A stretch of 64,000 nt of DNA from Phyto melanocephala. Lineage: Eukaryota; Arthropoda; Insecta; Diptera; Rhinophoridae. A program made the position numbers and the translations under genes. The DNA lies in contig OW799237.1 of the NCBI GenBank assembly GCA_941918925.1, positions 91,609,015-91,673,014 of the forward strand, in the 5' to 3' direction. Positions 1-11,200 of this stretch are shown in pieces (position 1 is the first letter of the stretch; every line of letters starts with the position of its first letter). The notes beneath the pieces are model-generated. The model was not told the origin of the DNA, did no database searches, and was given only the letters and a program-made list of their open reading frames with translations.

Positions 1-112
1 TCACCGATGCAGATGACTTGTGTTTGTACAATTTTGCAGACAGGGAACACCTGCATCAATATCCTTTTGTATCGTCTTTTTAATCTTGCATTACTCAGGA
101 CTTAAACTCTTA

Positions 113-229
113 GGGCCGTATTCATAAAAAATATTATAGGTTTATAAAGGGCTTATTTGACAGATGTTGTAGAGAAATTTGTCAAATAAGCCTTCAATAA
201 ACCTAAAATATTTTTTGTGAATACGGCCC
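113..229. mobile_element. 117-bp Tourist-type MITE
   Basis: A miniature inverted-repeat element with arms GGGCCGTATTCA...TGAATACGGCCC that fold back over most of the length around a short loop near 170-180. TTA is present on both sides (110-112 and 230-232). A TTA target duplication with GGG-type ends fits the PIF/Harbinger superfamily. It has no coding capacity. Confidence 0.8.
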
Positions 230-239
230 TTAATGACTT

Positions 240-2200
240 AACCATGCACAAGTTTTTGATTTTATTAGTTTTTTTTTGCAATATTTCTAATTTCTTCCAA
301 GCAATTTTTAAATAGTTTTTTTTTGTATAATTCACAAACTCAGAACTCAAATTATTCGAGCTATAAACTTTGCAAGATAAAATTGGTTTCTGAATTTTAA
401 TGTACGTGGTTTTTGGCTTTCAGATGCTTTCAGATCTGTATTAAAAAGTGTACTGAAAATAGCATTCGCCTTACAAATGAATTGGTAGCTACTCTTTAAG
501 AATTTTTACAACAAATGTATTTAAAACACGTTAAAATCTAACATCACAAAAATCGCTAGATTTCCCGCTAATAGCAAGATCATATTTTTTCCCGCAAAAA
601 ATTTTTAAAAATCGCCAGATTTGACGAGAAAATAGCTGAAATGGCAACAGTGAGTAGATGCATATTGATGTGCTTTATAAAATTCGAAATAATAAAATAA
701 ATAAATACTGAAAATTAGTTTTTGTTTTAAAACATATTTATCTAAGAAAGAACCACAAACTTTTCAGGGTTAGTACAGTTGCTCTTATTCCTATAATACT
801 CTATACATTTGCCTCTTTGCTCCTATAGTTTCATTCTATTTGTTTGTATTTTTCTTTTGTTTTCAAAATTCCTTTAGTTGCTTAAGTAACATACATTTTC
901 TCTGCTTTGTAATTTGTATGAATATTCTAAATAAGAGTAAGTAAGTATTTTGTTTGTTTGTGTATATGTGAGTGTCAATTTTTATTTTATTTTTTTTTTC
1001 TAATATTCTGCAATTAGCTTTGTCTAATATCCTTATTACATTTTGAAGTTTGTATAAGGAATTCACAGCCTTTTAGCATACGTTATATTCCTTTCTATAG
1101 ATTTTTGTTTGTTTTTTTTTATATGTTTAAACTGTTGAAATACTTTTTTTTAATTTTATTTAACAATCTACATTAAGCCTGTTTAATATAAATTGTATGT
1201 ACTAATTTGTAATACGAATATAATAATATTAATTTCGTTTTGTTAATAAAGTATTTTTGTATCTTTTTTTTATTTTTTTTTTTTTTAATATTTTCTTTTT
1301 AAAATCATGCTTTTTAATTTACATATGTATGTATGTTATTTATGTTAGTATATATGTATGTATGTGTAATAACTACTACATACACATATAATTTTCACTC
1401 TGTATATATATGTGTTTGTATGTCAAGTTTTAGCCTTTACTGTTAATTTTTTTTTTTTAATTTTTTTATTAATAATTTTTTTTCTCTTCTTATCTTACGT
1501 TTTTTTTTTTTTTTTGTTTTTGTTTTTGCATTTATGAAAGCTAACAATGTGGACGGACAAAAATAATTATGATTTTTTTTTTCTCAAAAATTCTTTTGCA
1601 AGTTTTAGGTTTTTTTGTTTTGTTTGTTGGTTTTGCTTTACATCTATTTAGAATTTGGATAATTTTGCAATTTTAAGTCTATGAAATTTTTATAAATTGA
1701 TTTGAAGTAGGAAAAAATTTTACTTATAACAAACTAAAATTTTATTATAAAACCAATTGCAAGAGGACGACAGATCTGTCATACTTTCAGTGTTGGAGAT
1801 AATTTTAATATTTTTAAGATGACAATTATTTAAAATAAAAAATTTAAAACAACATTTTGTATCTATAGTAGTTTTAGCCCTAAATAAGAACGACTGTAAT
1901 CGAAAAAGCTAGTCGATTTAATTTTCAATTATTAAGATGATAACAGCACTATAGTGAATTTAATTTATTTAAAATATTATACACTTTATTAACAATGGCA
2001 AACAATTTGTTGACAAATTGAGTAGAACCATGGTATATTAAAGCAAGGTAAACTCGTCCCACAAAAACAACAAGCAATTTCATGAAATTTTAATTTCATT
2101 AAAACTATTAATTATACACAAAACTGCATGTTTAATAATAATGTTCATTCAATTTAGTTTTCGAAATTTTTTAAACATATTTTAACTTGAACTAAAGGCA
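240..2200. other. AT-rich stretch without recognised gene
   Basis: Long T runs, TATG/TGTA microsatellite-like tracts around 1325-1420 and short A/T words. Nothing coding was found. It resembles fly 3'UTR or intergenic DNA. Confidence 0.5.
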
Positions 2201-2815
2201 GGTTGATTCGAGCTAAATGTTCGTTAACGTTGATTTGTTATTATTATCGGCTTACGAGTCTAGTAAGTTTTGTTGTCAGTTTGTTTCGGATGGTGGCAGG
2301 ATTGGTAAGTCTTCTTTGGGACAGGGAGACGGGTCGTAAAGACGTCTTTGTTGGAGGTGGTACAAATAAATTGTACCTTCCACTGTATTGTTATCGATGT
2401 AATGCCAACTTGTGGCTGTTTTACAACGCTTACTTGTGCAAATGGACATTAAGCTGTAGCAGCTGCAACGCCTTATTGTGAGGCATTATTGGGATTGTTA
2501 TAAACGAAATTGGCAGCAGTTTGCCGTTGAGCCAAGTAACTAGGATTAGTTTGTTAAGCTGCGTATTTGGCGGCAGCCTGAATAGTTTTTAATATAATTG
2601 TCTTGTTTTGCTACAGCCGGTTGTAGGGTTACTTGTATCGCTTGCATTCGAGCTTGTAAGTCTTCTTGATGATACATTTGCAGGAAATTCGCTTGTAGCA
2701 TGGCTTGACCAGCTAACATCAGCAAAGACGAAGGTGCTCGATTTTGTTTGTGCTGTTGCATATGAATTTGTATCAATTGCTGCTGCGTCCTACGAAAGCC
2801 TAATTTTCTTTCAGT
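2195..2815 (-). pseudogene. broken copy of a Gln-rich protein
   Basis: On the minus strand the frame reads QQQLIQIHMQQHKQNRAPSS, then LLMLAGQAMLQANFLQMYHQ. Near 2593 it shifts frame and goes on as TIQAAAKYAA, stop, QTNPSYLAQRQTAANFVYNN, PNNASQ, stop, GVAAATA. The stops look like CAA-to-TAA changes. The remaining sequence toward 2203 still has a coding-like composition. No introns are visible, so it may be a decayed retrocopy. I do not recognise the parent gene. The plus-strand frames here are shadows. Confidence 0.6.
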
Positions 2816-2949
2816 CCCCGATTTTTGCTACCAAACAAAAAATGACGTCTAAAATTGGACGTCATAAAATTCATCATGTAAACCTACTGTTTGTCAAGAA
2901 AACAAGAACAATTCGTCACAACAAATGCACTCAGCTGTTTTCTTGTCTG

Positions 2950-4215
2950 TAAATTGAAACATTCGATGGAAAGGGAATTTCAAAAGCAAGTTCGCATCAA
3001 GTTCTAAAAGTATGAGTGTATTAGTAAAAAAGTGTGAGTTTATTGAAACTTGATACATAAAACTTGATCGTGTTACACCTGTGTTAAAAAGATAAACACA
3101 AAAAATAGAAATTCAGACATCTTGGTACTTAACAGCTAACAATCAACTGTGCTAACGAGTCAACCTGGTTTTATTGTACCATGAGTGCAACAATTAAAAA
3201 AAATCAAAAGGAAAACATTGTTCGACAGTAAAATCTATACAAAACGAAAATATCAAGCGCTTTGCTAATTGTAAAACGATATTCGATAGCCAGAATGACT
3301 CATAAACAAAATATTTATAGTAGAGATGTGCAGCCAATACCACAATTGTATGAATTGAAATCACACGCCGATCAGACAACGACAAATGAACATGTGCACC
3401 TCTGTTCGCATTTTTATTTTTTTTATTTCTTTATTATCACTGAATAAATTTAACATTCAAATGTGTATGTTTTTATGAAAAACTAACCTTAGGGGCCATT
3501 ATTACAACTTGCCGCTAGTTAAAGGATTTTCTTGAATCGATAAATGACTTTGCAATTTAATGGCACTCGGAATTCAGAATAGGGGAACTTCGGAAACAAA
3601 TTCTAGTAATTCCCTATCGAAATCATCGGAGATATCCTTATAAAATAATAAAAATTAATAACATATGCAATACATTATATATTAAACATCAAGCATATAC
3701 AATACAACAAGTATTATTAGTCAAGTGTGACCAATCATTGATTAGCAAAAAGCTGTACAATGAGCAGCTATAATATATATTGCGCTTAAGAATTTGATAG
3801 AAACTTTGTTTTACGCAGTATCCGAGATATATTCATCACAAGTATCATTCATTGGTGTATGGATGCATTTTGTCCAACATTTGCCAAGTGAAAGCATATC
3901 TTAAGTTGATTAGAATGCGATGGTTCAAGAGTGAATGTCGTTGGAAATTTTGTATAAAATTATACGCTTTTTATTTATGACAAATTATTTCGAATTTTGA
4001 AAGGCATTTTAAGTGCATTTAGCTACATTAACACAGATTTTGGACTTCTTCTTAACTATTTTTGATGTGAAGTAAAGAATTTTAATTCCTTCCTTGATGA
4101 TTTAGACATATCCATTATTATGCAAACTTCGGCTTAGAATAAGTTTAACGAAACAGTGGGCATGACAGTTTATATAGAATAACAATTAATTTGTTAAGGT
4201 AATGTGATGAAAAAC
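2950..4215. other. intergenic stretch, nothing recognised
   Basis: Mixed AT-rich sequence with no open frame of note, no repeat family recognised and no splice-supported exon. Confidence 0.4.
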
Positions 4216-4248
4216 GATTCAGACAAGGCGAATTCATACAGGTGAAAT

Positions 4249-4706
4249 CAAGGCATATTTATTCATCAGGTAACTGCAGTTCGGAAAGAATTTTTTTGCT
4301 TATATTTTTTATATACATACATAAGTACATATCGATGCCTTACTTCCTCAACCTCGTATCTCAAAAAATACGGTTTTGACTTTTTCATATCAAACGATGG
4401 TTTCATGCTTTAACTAAAAAAGATTAGTATATTATTACTACTAATATACATAAATATAATCAATTCCTTAATAATTGCATTTAAACTTTTAACCAAACAC
4501 CGAAGTATAAAAAGATGAACCGTTTTTTTTTTGTCTCTCCTGAAAAATTTTATATTTTAAGATACGAGGTTGAGGAAGTAAGGCATCGATATGTAGTTTG
4601 ACATTTGAAATAAATTAGAAAAGTGGGAAAATTTTAAATTTAAAAAAGTGTTTAACAAAATTATCATCTGACGAATCAAGAGTGCCTGGTAAATAAATAT
4701 GCCTTG
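4249..4706. mobile_element. hAT-type MITE (CAAGGCAT family), copy 1
   Basis: Terminal repeats CAAGGCATATTTATT...AATAAATATGCCTTG with a perfect 8-bp duplication GGTGAAAT (4241-4248, 4707-4714). It is inserted in the left arm of the foldback element. It is longer than its 206-bp relative at 20061 because it carries another MITE at 4328-4593. Confidence 0.9.
4328..4593. mobile_element. 266-bp MITE nested in a MITE
   Basis: Near-perfect terminal repeats CATATCGATGCCTTACTTCC...GGAAGTAAGGCATCGATATG that extend inward through CTCAACCTCGTATCT. TA lies on both sides (4326-4327, 4594-4595), so a Tc1/mariner-type insertion is likely. The 206-bp copy at 20061 lacks this block at the matching place, which supports insertion rather than original content. 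Confidence 0.85.
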
Positions 4707-4735
4707 GGTGAAATTATCACAGCACAGCTGAGGGG

Positions 4736-4947
4736 TAGGTTAGGTTAGGTAGAACAGGCAGCTGTTGTGCAGCTCACTTGGGTGTACTATATTGATCCCT
4801 TTGTGATCTGTGACCTAAATAGAAAAGTAAGAATAGAATAGAAAAGAGAGAAGAGAAGCAGACAAGTCCAAAATCTCTGGCGGGAATTGAACCCGCAACC
4901 CCCAAACTAGCAGACCAGCACACTACTGACTAGTCCATCGGGCACGC
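4736..4947 (-). mobile_element. tRNA-derived SINE, copy 1
   Basis: On the minus strand it begins GCGTGCCCGATGGACTAG, carries a box-A-like TGGACTAGTCAG and a B box GGTTCAATTCC, then a tRNA-unrelated body shared with the copies at 42722 and 46894 (CCCAAGTGAGCTGCACAAC), and ends in CCTAACCTAACCTA. Flanks CAGCTGAGGGG (4725-4735) and CAGCTGATGGGG (4948-4959) are a target duplication differing by one base. RNA polymerase III would be the expected transcriber. Confidence 0.9.
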
Positions 4948-6068
4948 CAGCTGATGGGGTAGAATTTTATCAAAATTTGTTGAATTTACGTTGATTTCAT
5001 TTATTAATGCAGAGATGGAAAATGAGAATTTGGTTCGGTATTAAACAATTAACTTGGTTGTGCTTTTTTGATAAAAAATGTACCAAATTTATATGTATTT
5101 CTTGCTTTTGCACCATTTATAATGTGTTTCACAAATATATATCTTTTTTTTATAAAATTTTTTTTAAATTAAACACATAACTTTTCCATCCCTGATGTAC
5201 GAATTGGCCTTAACATAAAACATCCCATCAAAAGTTGCTATGTTGTATAAATTCGCCGTTGCATATACTTGTATGCAAGGCATATCCATAAGGTATATGC
5301 AACGGCGAATTGATACAACAAAGCAACTTTTTAGGGGATGTTTTATGTTAAGGCCAATTCGTACATCAGGGATGGAAAAGTTGTTTTAGCATATAATATA
5401 TAATAAAATTTGATTAAAAAAAGGATATAAATGTTTGAAACACATTATTAATGACGCAAAAGCAACAAATATACACAAATTTAGCACATTTTTTTTATCA
5501 AAAAAGTACATGTAAGTTAATTGTTTAATAACGAATCCAAAATCACATTTTCCTTCCCTGCATTAATAAGGCAAATTCAACCAATTTTGACAAAAAGTTT
5601 CCCCATCAGCTGGGCTGATAATTTCACCTGTATGAATTCGCCTTGCCTGTATGAATATGCCTCGGATTCAGACATAAAACTTTTTTGAAAACTATGAAAG
5701 TTGTGATGTGTTTGCAAATAGTCGTTTTGTCAGTCATTTTCGTTATTTTTAAATTGTTTTTGATTTGTTTTTGATATTATATTTTATCTTCTAGTATGCT
5801 TTTTAGGATTTAATAGTTTGAGATTAAGTTAAAAATGATTCTCAAAATCTATCGAAATTCATCACACCTTTTCAAATAGATCGTTTAGAAATCGTTTTGA
5901 ACACAACTGCTTTCCATCACACTTAGTTAGTCATTCAAACTTTGTGTAATTCAATTTGATAACAATTGCTATTTTCTTTCAAAATTGATAGTTTTTTCCC
6001 CCAGAACTCGAACTAAATAATAAAATTTAAAATATTTTAAAACAAGAAGAAAAAAAGACAGCCATCTT

Positions 6069-6252
6069 CATGGTGTAATTACATAAAGTGATAGCGTTAA
6101 GGAGAGCAATTTTCGGCTCTCTTTTTTTATGTATCAAGTTTGACAATTTCCGGAGTTGAAATTATTTTTTTAAATATGTAGTTTGACATACTCCAGAATA
6201 CAAGAAAATAGTCAGCTGGGCTGGCACCGCCACCTTATATAAGTGTACCCTG
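6069..6252. mobile_element. P-element-like MITE, copy 1
   Basis: 184 bp, beginning CATGGTGTAATTACATAAAG and ending with the imperfect complement that reads CAGGGTACACTTATATAAGG on the other strand. The flanks GCCATCTT and GTCATCTC are a diverged 8-bp duplication (6 of 8). The same family occurs at 18477 and 45227 with perfect duplications. Confidence 0.82.
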
Positions 6253-8125
6253 GTCATCTCCTACAACACTTTTTATTTGAACTATAAAACTGTTTGTTAC
6301 AAACTTACTGTCTGTTAACTTTCATAATTCGCTGTCAATGTATGTGTGGATTAAAATTTTATCTAATTTTGACTTTTTGCCCATAACAACCAATAGAAAG
6401 TTTAATTTTATTTTTCAATTAAAATCTTAATAAATTTTAGAGTCTAAGATTAAAAAGACTGAAAAGAGCGAAGTTTCTTAAGAATTTTAATTTTTTTTTT
6501 ATATTAAATGATTTTCTAATTTTTTTTTTTTTTTGTTTGTTAAGAGTAAGTAAAGTGTTAAAAGCATAAGTAGTAAAAGTTTTTTTTCGTTTTTTTTTTT
6601 TAATATCAGTATATGTTTATAAATTTAATAATTAGTTTATAAGTATGTTATTCATATGTTAATATTTATGTATGTATGTATATAGAGGGTGTATATAAAA
6701 ATTATATAAATATTATTTTTGATTAATTTCTTTTTTCCTTTAATAACTAAGAGGATTTAAATTTCATTTATTTTACTTAAACATGTTAGAATAGAATTAA
6801 AAATTAAAGGCTGTTAAAATTCGGTACTAGCATTATCAATTGTTTTTTTTTTTTTAATCATAAATATGATTCCTTAAAAATATTTTTTATAATACAACAA
6901 GTTTAAGGTTAAAAGGTTTTTAGGGATTTTTTTATTTTTTTTTTTTTGCTTCTTTTGTTAATGAATATGAAGGCTTTTCAGTTGTTGTTGTTGTTGTTTA
7001 ATAAAATCTATAGACATTTGTTTTTTGTAGTTTTTTATTTATTTATTTTTTTTTTTAAGTATAATTAATAAATTTAAAATGATTTTCTGCTTGCTTTGTT
7101 TAAGTAGAATTTCAATAATTTCACTTTTTGGGGATTTCTTTAAATATATTGAAAATTTCTAGATGTTGCTCTTAAATGTAAAAGTTAGTAAATTTGTTTA
7201 TAGTAAAAAGTGCACATATTACATAAATTGTTTGGTTGTTAATGCAAGTTATCGCTTTAATAGTTTTATATAAATACAAATAGAAGAAGTAAAAATATCT
7301 ATCTATTGTAATACTCATACTATTTTTTTTTTATTCTTAATGTGTTTATAACTTTTTAAAAAGGTCTTACTTCTCGATTTGTTTATTTTATTTTATTAAA
7401 TTTTATTCTTTATTTTTCATAACTAAAATATAAAAACAATTAAAAAATAAATAATAATAAAGTTAAGATTAATTCAAATAGTATTAGTTGAATACAATAC
7501 TTGCGTTATTAAGTTATAACATTAATAATGATAACAATTTCATATTATTTTTAAAGTTAAAGAGTAATACTTAGTTATATTACTGTATGCAAGTTAATAT
7601 AATTTTAAATACGTAGTTAATTAGTTATTTTTTAATAGTAAATTATAGTTTCACTCATTTTAATTGAAGTAAAGCTTTTCCTTATGTTTTTGTTTGAAAT
7701 AATTTCTCAATAAATTTCAATAAATAATTGTAAAAATTCAATTTTAGCTAGATTATACATAATAGTGTTATTTAGTTGTTTTAAGTAAGACATAGTAGTT
7801 AATGGTAAATAGTAGTTGAAGATTAGTAGTAGAAAAACTAGGAAGAGGATGTGTTTGTGTGGCTAGGAATAAATTCAAGGTTTTTATACTCTAAAACATT
7901 TGTATGTAACATAATGTAATGTCAAATGTACAAGTTTTTCTTAAAATTTCTATAAATCATTCTAAATAAATTAGTTTTAGTTTAAGTTATGATTGTTGTT
8001 GGGGTTGACAAGCTCATTAGAAGAGTTCTTAAGAGTTGTATCACTTAAAAAAAAAAGGAAGCAAAGAAATATAAATTTTTTCAAAATAATTTTAGTTTGA
8101 GTGTCGTGTCTATCAAACATTTATT
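6253..8125 (-). other. probable Camta 3'UTR and downstream region
   Basis: Extremely T-rich on the plus strand (A-rich on the transcript), with many homopolymer runs, TATG repeats near 6660, a (TTG)n run near 6985 and several AATAAA motifs on the minus strand. No reading frame was seen. It immediately follows the Camta stop, so it is best read as a long 3'UTR; its end cannot be placed. Confidence 0.5.
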
Positions 8126-8243
8126 CTACCTCTTTTCGATTGGGCAAACAATTTCCGGTTGTCCTTGAAACTGCAAGTTTTGAAGGTATTCCGCCCTGCG
8201 TAGGTGCACCAGCTTCTCTTTTTCGGCTCGTTCTTTCTGAAGT
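8126..8243 (-). CDS. Camta: Camta coding exon 21 (C-terminus and stop)
   Basis: Completes Lys, then reads LQKERAEKEKLVHLRRAEYL, QNLQFQGQPEIVCPIEKR and TAG. A charged helix likely to be coiled coil. The stop is followed at once by AATAAA, but whether that is used for polyadenylation is unknown; a longer T-rich 3'UTR probably follows toward lower coordinates. Confidence 0.94.
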
Positions 8244-11200
8244 CTAAAGTTATAAACAAAAAACAATTTTCATTTGTTAATAAATAGAAACTTAGTTAAA
8301 AATTATACTTATAAAATAATAAGAAAATATACAAGAAATACTGTTAAAAAACAATAACAACTGAACATTTTGTTTAAATACTCTGGTTCGATTCTTACCA
8401 ATGTGGCTAAATTTCCATCCCAAATGCTAGCATAGAATTACAATAGCAAAAAAATTAATATTTTTTTTTAATTCAATATTTGTTAGAAGAAAATAATTTT
8501 AATTAATTTATGATTGCCCCCAAACCATACTAACAGTATTCCCTTTTCTCAGAAAAAAACTTTTTAAAATGTAGCCTTAATCTCACAAAGATCTCTATGA
8601 TGCATGTTTACACCAGAACAAAAATTTGCATATTTAGCACTTCAAAGATTAAAATGACTTATTTATGCGTGTAGTAATAAATGTCACCATGACTGATCAC
8701 AAAAAACAACAGCTGTTTTTGAGGGCCATAAATAATCCTCTGATTTTATTTGAGATGTAAAAGGCAATTTGTTATGCCTTTAGTGAGTACCAGCGTTGCC
8801 GTTTTGGTTACTTTTAACCAAAATTGGTTGTTATTTTTTTTCTGATGTGTAGATGTGTACTTTTTTTGTTTTTGGTTATTTCTCACTATATATATTTTTT
8901 ATGGTAATTTTTCAAATCGCGCTTTAAAATATGTGTGTTTTACATTGTAATGAAGTAGCAAGTATGCAAGAAAGTAGCCTATCAAGCTTGCGAAAACATT
9001 AAATTAAAAAAGATTACAACAATTTTATATTGAACTTTTAAAGGAAATTCTAAAATGCTTCGAATTTTCAAAAAAAGATTTTAAAAATCTTGAGATAATT
9101 ACAACAAATAAAGTTTTAAGTAGTTCAGAGATAAGTTTGGAGCCTTTGTTATTATCATACCCAAATTAAAGATGTGATAATGAAGAAAAAATTGTATCCC
9201 AATGGAAACCAATAAGATGTTCAAATATTATTTTAGACAGTGATATAAGTATTGTTGAGTTTTGGGATAAAGTGTCCAAACATAAAAATGTAATGAACGA
9301 AAAGTGCTTCGAAGAACTTATTTATTTTGTTCATAACTTAATGTCTTTGCCACATAGTTCAGCTGCTGCAGAAAGAATTTTTTCACTGCTTAGTTTGATA
9401 AAAAGCAAATTACGAAATAAGCTTGAGTTTCAAACAATTAACACTGTGGTTTTCATGGGCAACCGCGTATGTTCATTTTATAAGATTTTAAGTTAATAAT
9501 GCCATATTGCTTGGTTTTAAACGGCATTTACTTGGTTTTAAAAATTTCTCAAATAATATGGACCCATTCCGATTATTTTAATGCCATAACAACGTAGTTT
9601 ATAAATGTATTCAAAAATCGTCAGCACTAACACGGTTTTGTCTCTCCCAAAAAATTTGAAAACCACAGAACAATGTTATTCAATCAAAAGAATTGTCTAC
9701 CAAAACTTTGCTTTAAAAACTGCTGAAATTTTGTTTTTCTCAACATTGTATGAATTTTAAATTTGTCGATCTCTAAAAAAAATTGCTTTATATATATTTT
9801 TAATTCTGTTTAGTTTTTTTGCATTAATATATGAAATAAAATAAAAAAAAAAATAATTTAATAAAATCAAAATAATTTTTAATTTTGGTTATTGTTTTCC
9901 CAATTTGGTTACATTTTTAAAAATATTTGGTTGTAAAGTTTTTGTCGTTGTGGCAACGCTGGTGAGGACAAATTACACTGCTCAGCAACAAAATCCTTCA
10001 TTTAATAAAACTATGTAGACTATGTGGATTTTGATGCGCTGAACTCAAATCCGTTGTCGGTTTTTATACCCTTCACACAGTGAAAAAGGGTATATATAGG
10101 TTTGTCATTCCGTGTGAAATTTCTACAATTTTAATTTCCGACCCCATAAAGTATATATTTTCTAAAAGCTTCTGAATAGGGGAGTCGATTAAGCTCTGTC
10201 AGTCTGTCCGTCTGACCGTCTGTCCGTGTGTATGTTGAAATCAACTTTTTGAAGACCCCCGACATCGCTTGTACCCGGGTGAGGTATTAAAATATCAGAA
10301 ATATTCGGGAGTAGAACGGTATTGAAAATAATACATCGGTACATAAACAACTGAGATATGAGGAAAAACCCACGACCACCTCGATTTTTTTTCACAAAAA
10401 CAACATTACAACAACAACATACATAAATACAAACGTGTATACTGGTTAGAGAAAAGTGGCATCGAATCCCAGCTGAGCCAAAAAAATTTTTTTTTTTAAT
10501 TTTTTTTGTTTTATATTTATTATATATATTTTAATTATTTTTTTTTTAAATTTTTTTTAATTTTTTTTTTTTTTAACATACATACGTAAATTTATAATTT
10601 TACAATGGGATGTTTTTATAGATGTATGTTTTTTATATGTATGTACGTATTTCATATGGGATGAATGGTGATACAAACTACTGTTATTGCATGACTACAC
10701 GTTGTGAAGGGTATATAAGATTCGGCACGGCCGAATATAGCGCTCTTACTTGTTTTCCATCAGATTGGGGTTTATTTTTTATGGGCGTGGCAAATTTTTT
10801 CCCCTAAATTAGTCAGGTACGGACACATATTTCATTCTAACTCGAGAACTAGTCATTCGATTTTCAAAAACAAAACACCAGAATATGTGTAACGAAATTG
10901 TATTTATTTTAGTCGAATAAAAATTTTCTCTATCTCTTATCGTTTTGGAATTTTTTGGAATTAATGGGGAAAAAAATTTTTTTTCGTGCAAAATTCGTAA
11001 TATTTTTCAATTTAAAAATGGAATTAGAAAAAATATAAAGCAAATATTCAACCAAGTAAGTATGCTATATTCAGCAGTGCCGAATTCGACAATACCCCTC
11101 ACTATTATTAAGAGTAGTCTTTAGATTTTATGTTATACGTCCTTTTCATTATTATTTTTAACGTCGTCTTTGATTTCGAATTTTAACATAGTTAACTGCA

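Larger units (their letters stand above)
4224..5664. mobile_element. foldback hAT-type element, host of nested insertions
   Basis: Flanked by a perfect 8-bp duplication GATTCAGA (4216-4223, 5665-5672). Ends share CAAGGCGAATTCATACAGG; the right end carries a second, diverged copy of that terminus. The two arms are long inverted repeats meeting near 5275, where TATGCAACGGCGAATT and its complement lie close together. The left arm is split by a hAT-type MITE (4249-4706) and by a SINE (4736-4947). The 8-bp duplication and the CAAGG terminus fit hAT. No transposase is present. Confidence 0.85.

Noticed and set aside
2203..2481. 92-codon plus-strand frame
   Set aside because: Lies antisense to the decayed Q-rich copy, whose minus-strand translation is the coherent one.
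4861..4947. possible tRNA gene on the minus strand
   Set aside because: The tRNA-like part is followed by a body and tail shared with two other copies and is flanked by a target duplication, so it is a SINE head.
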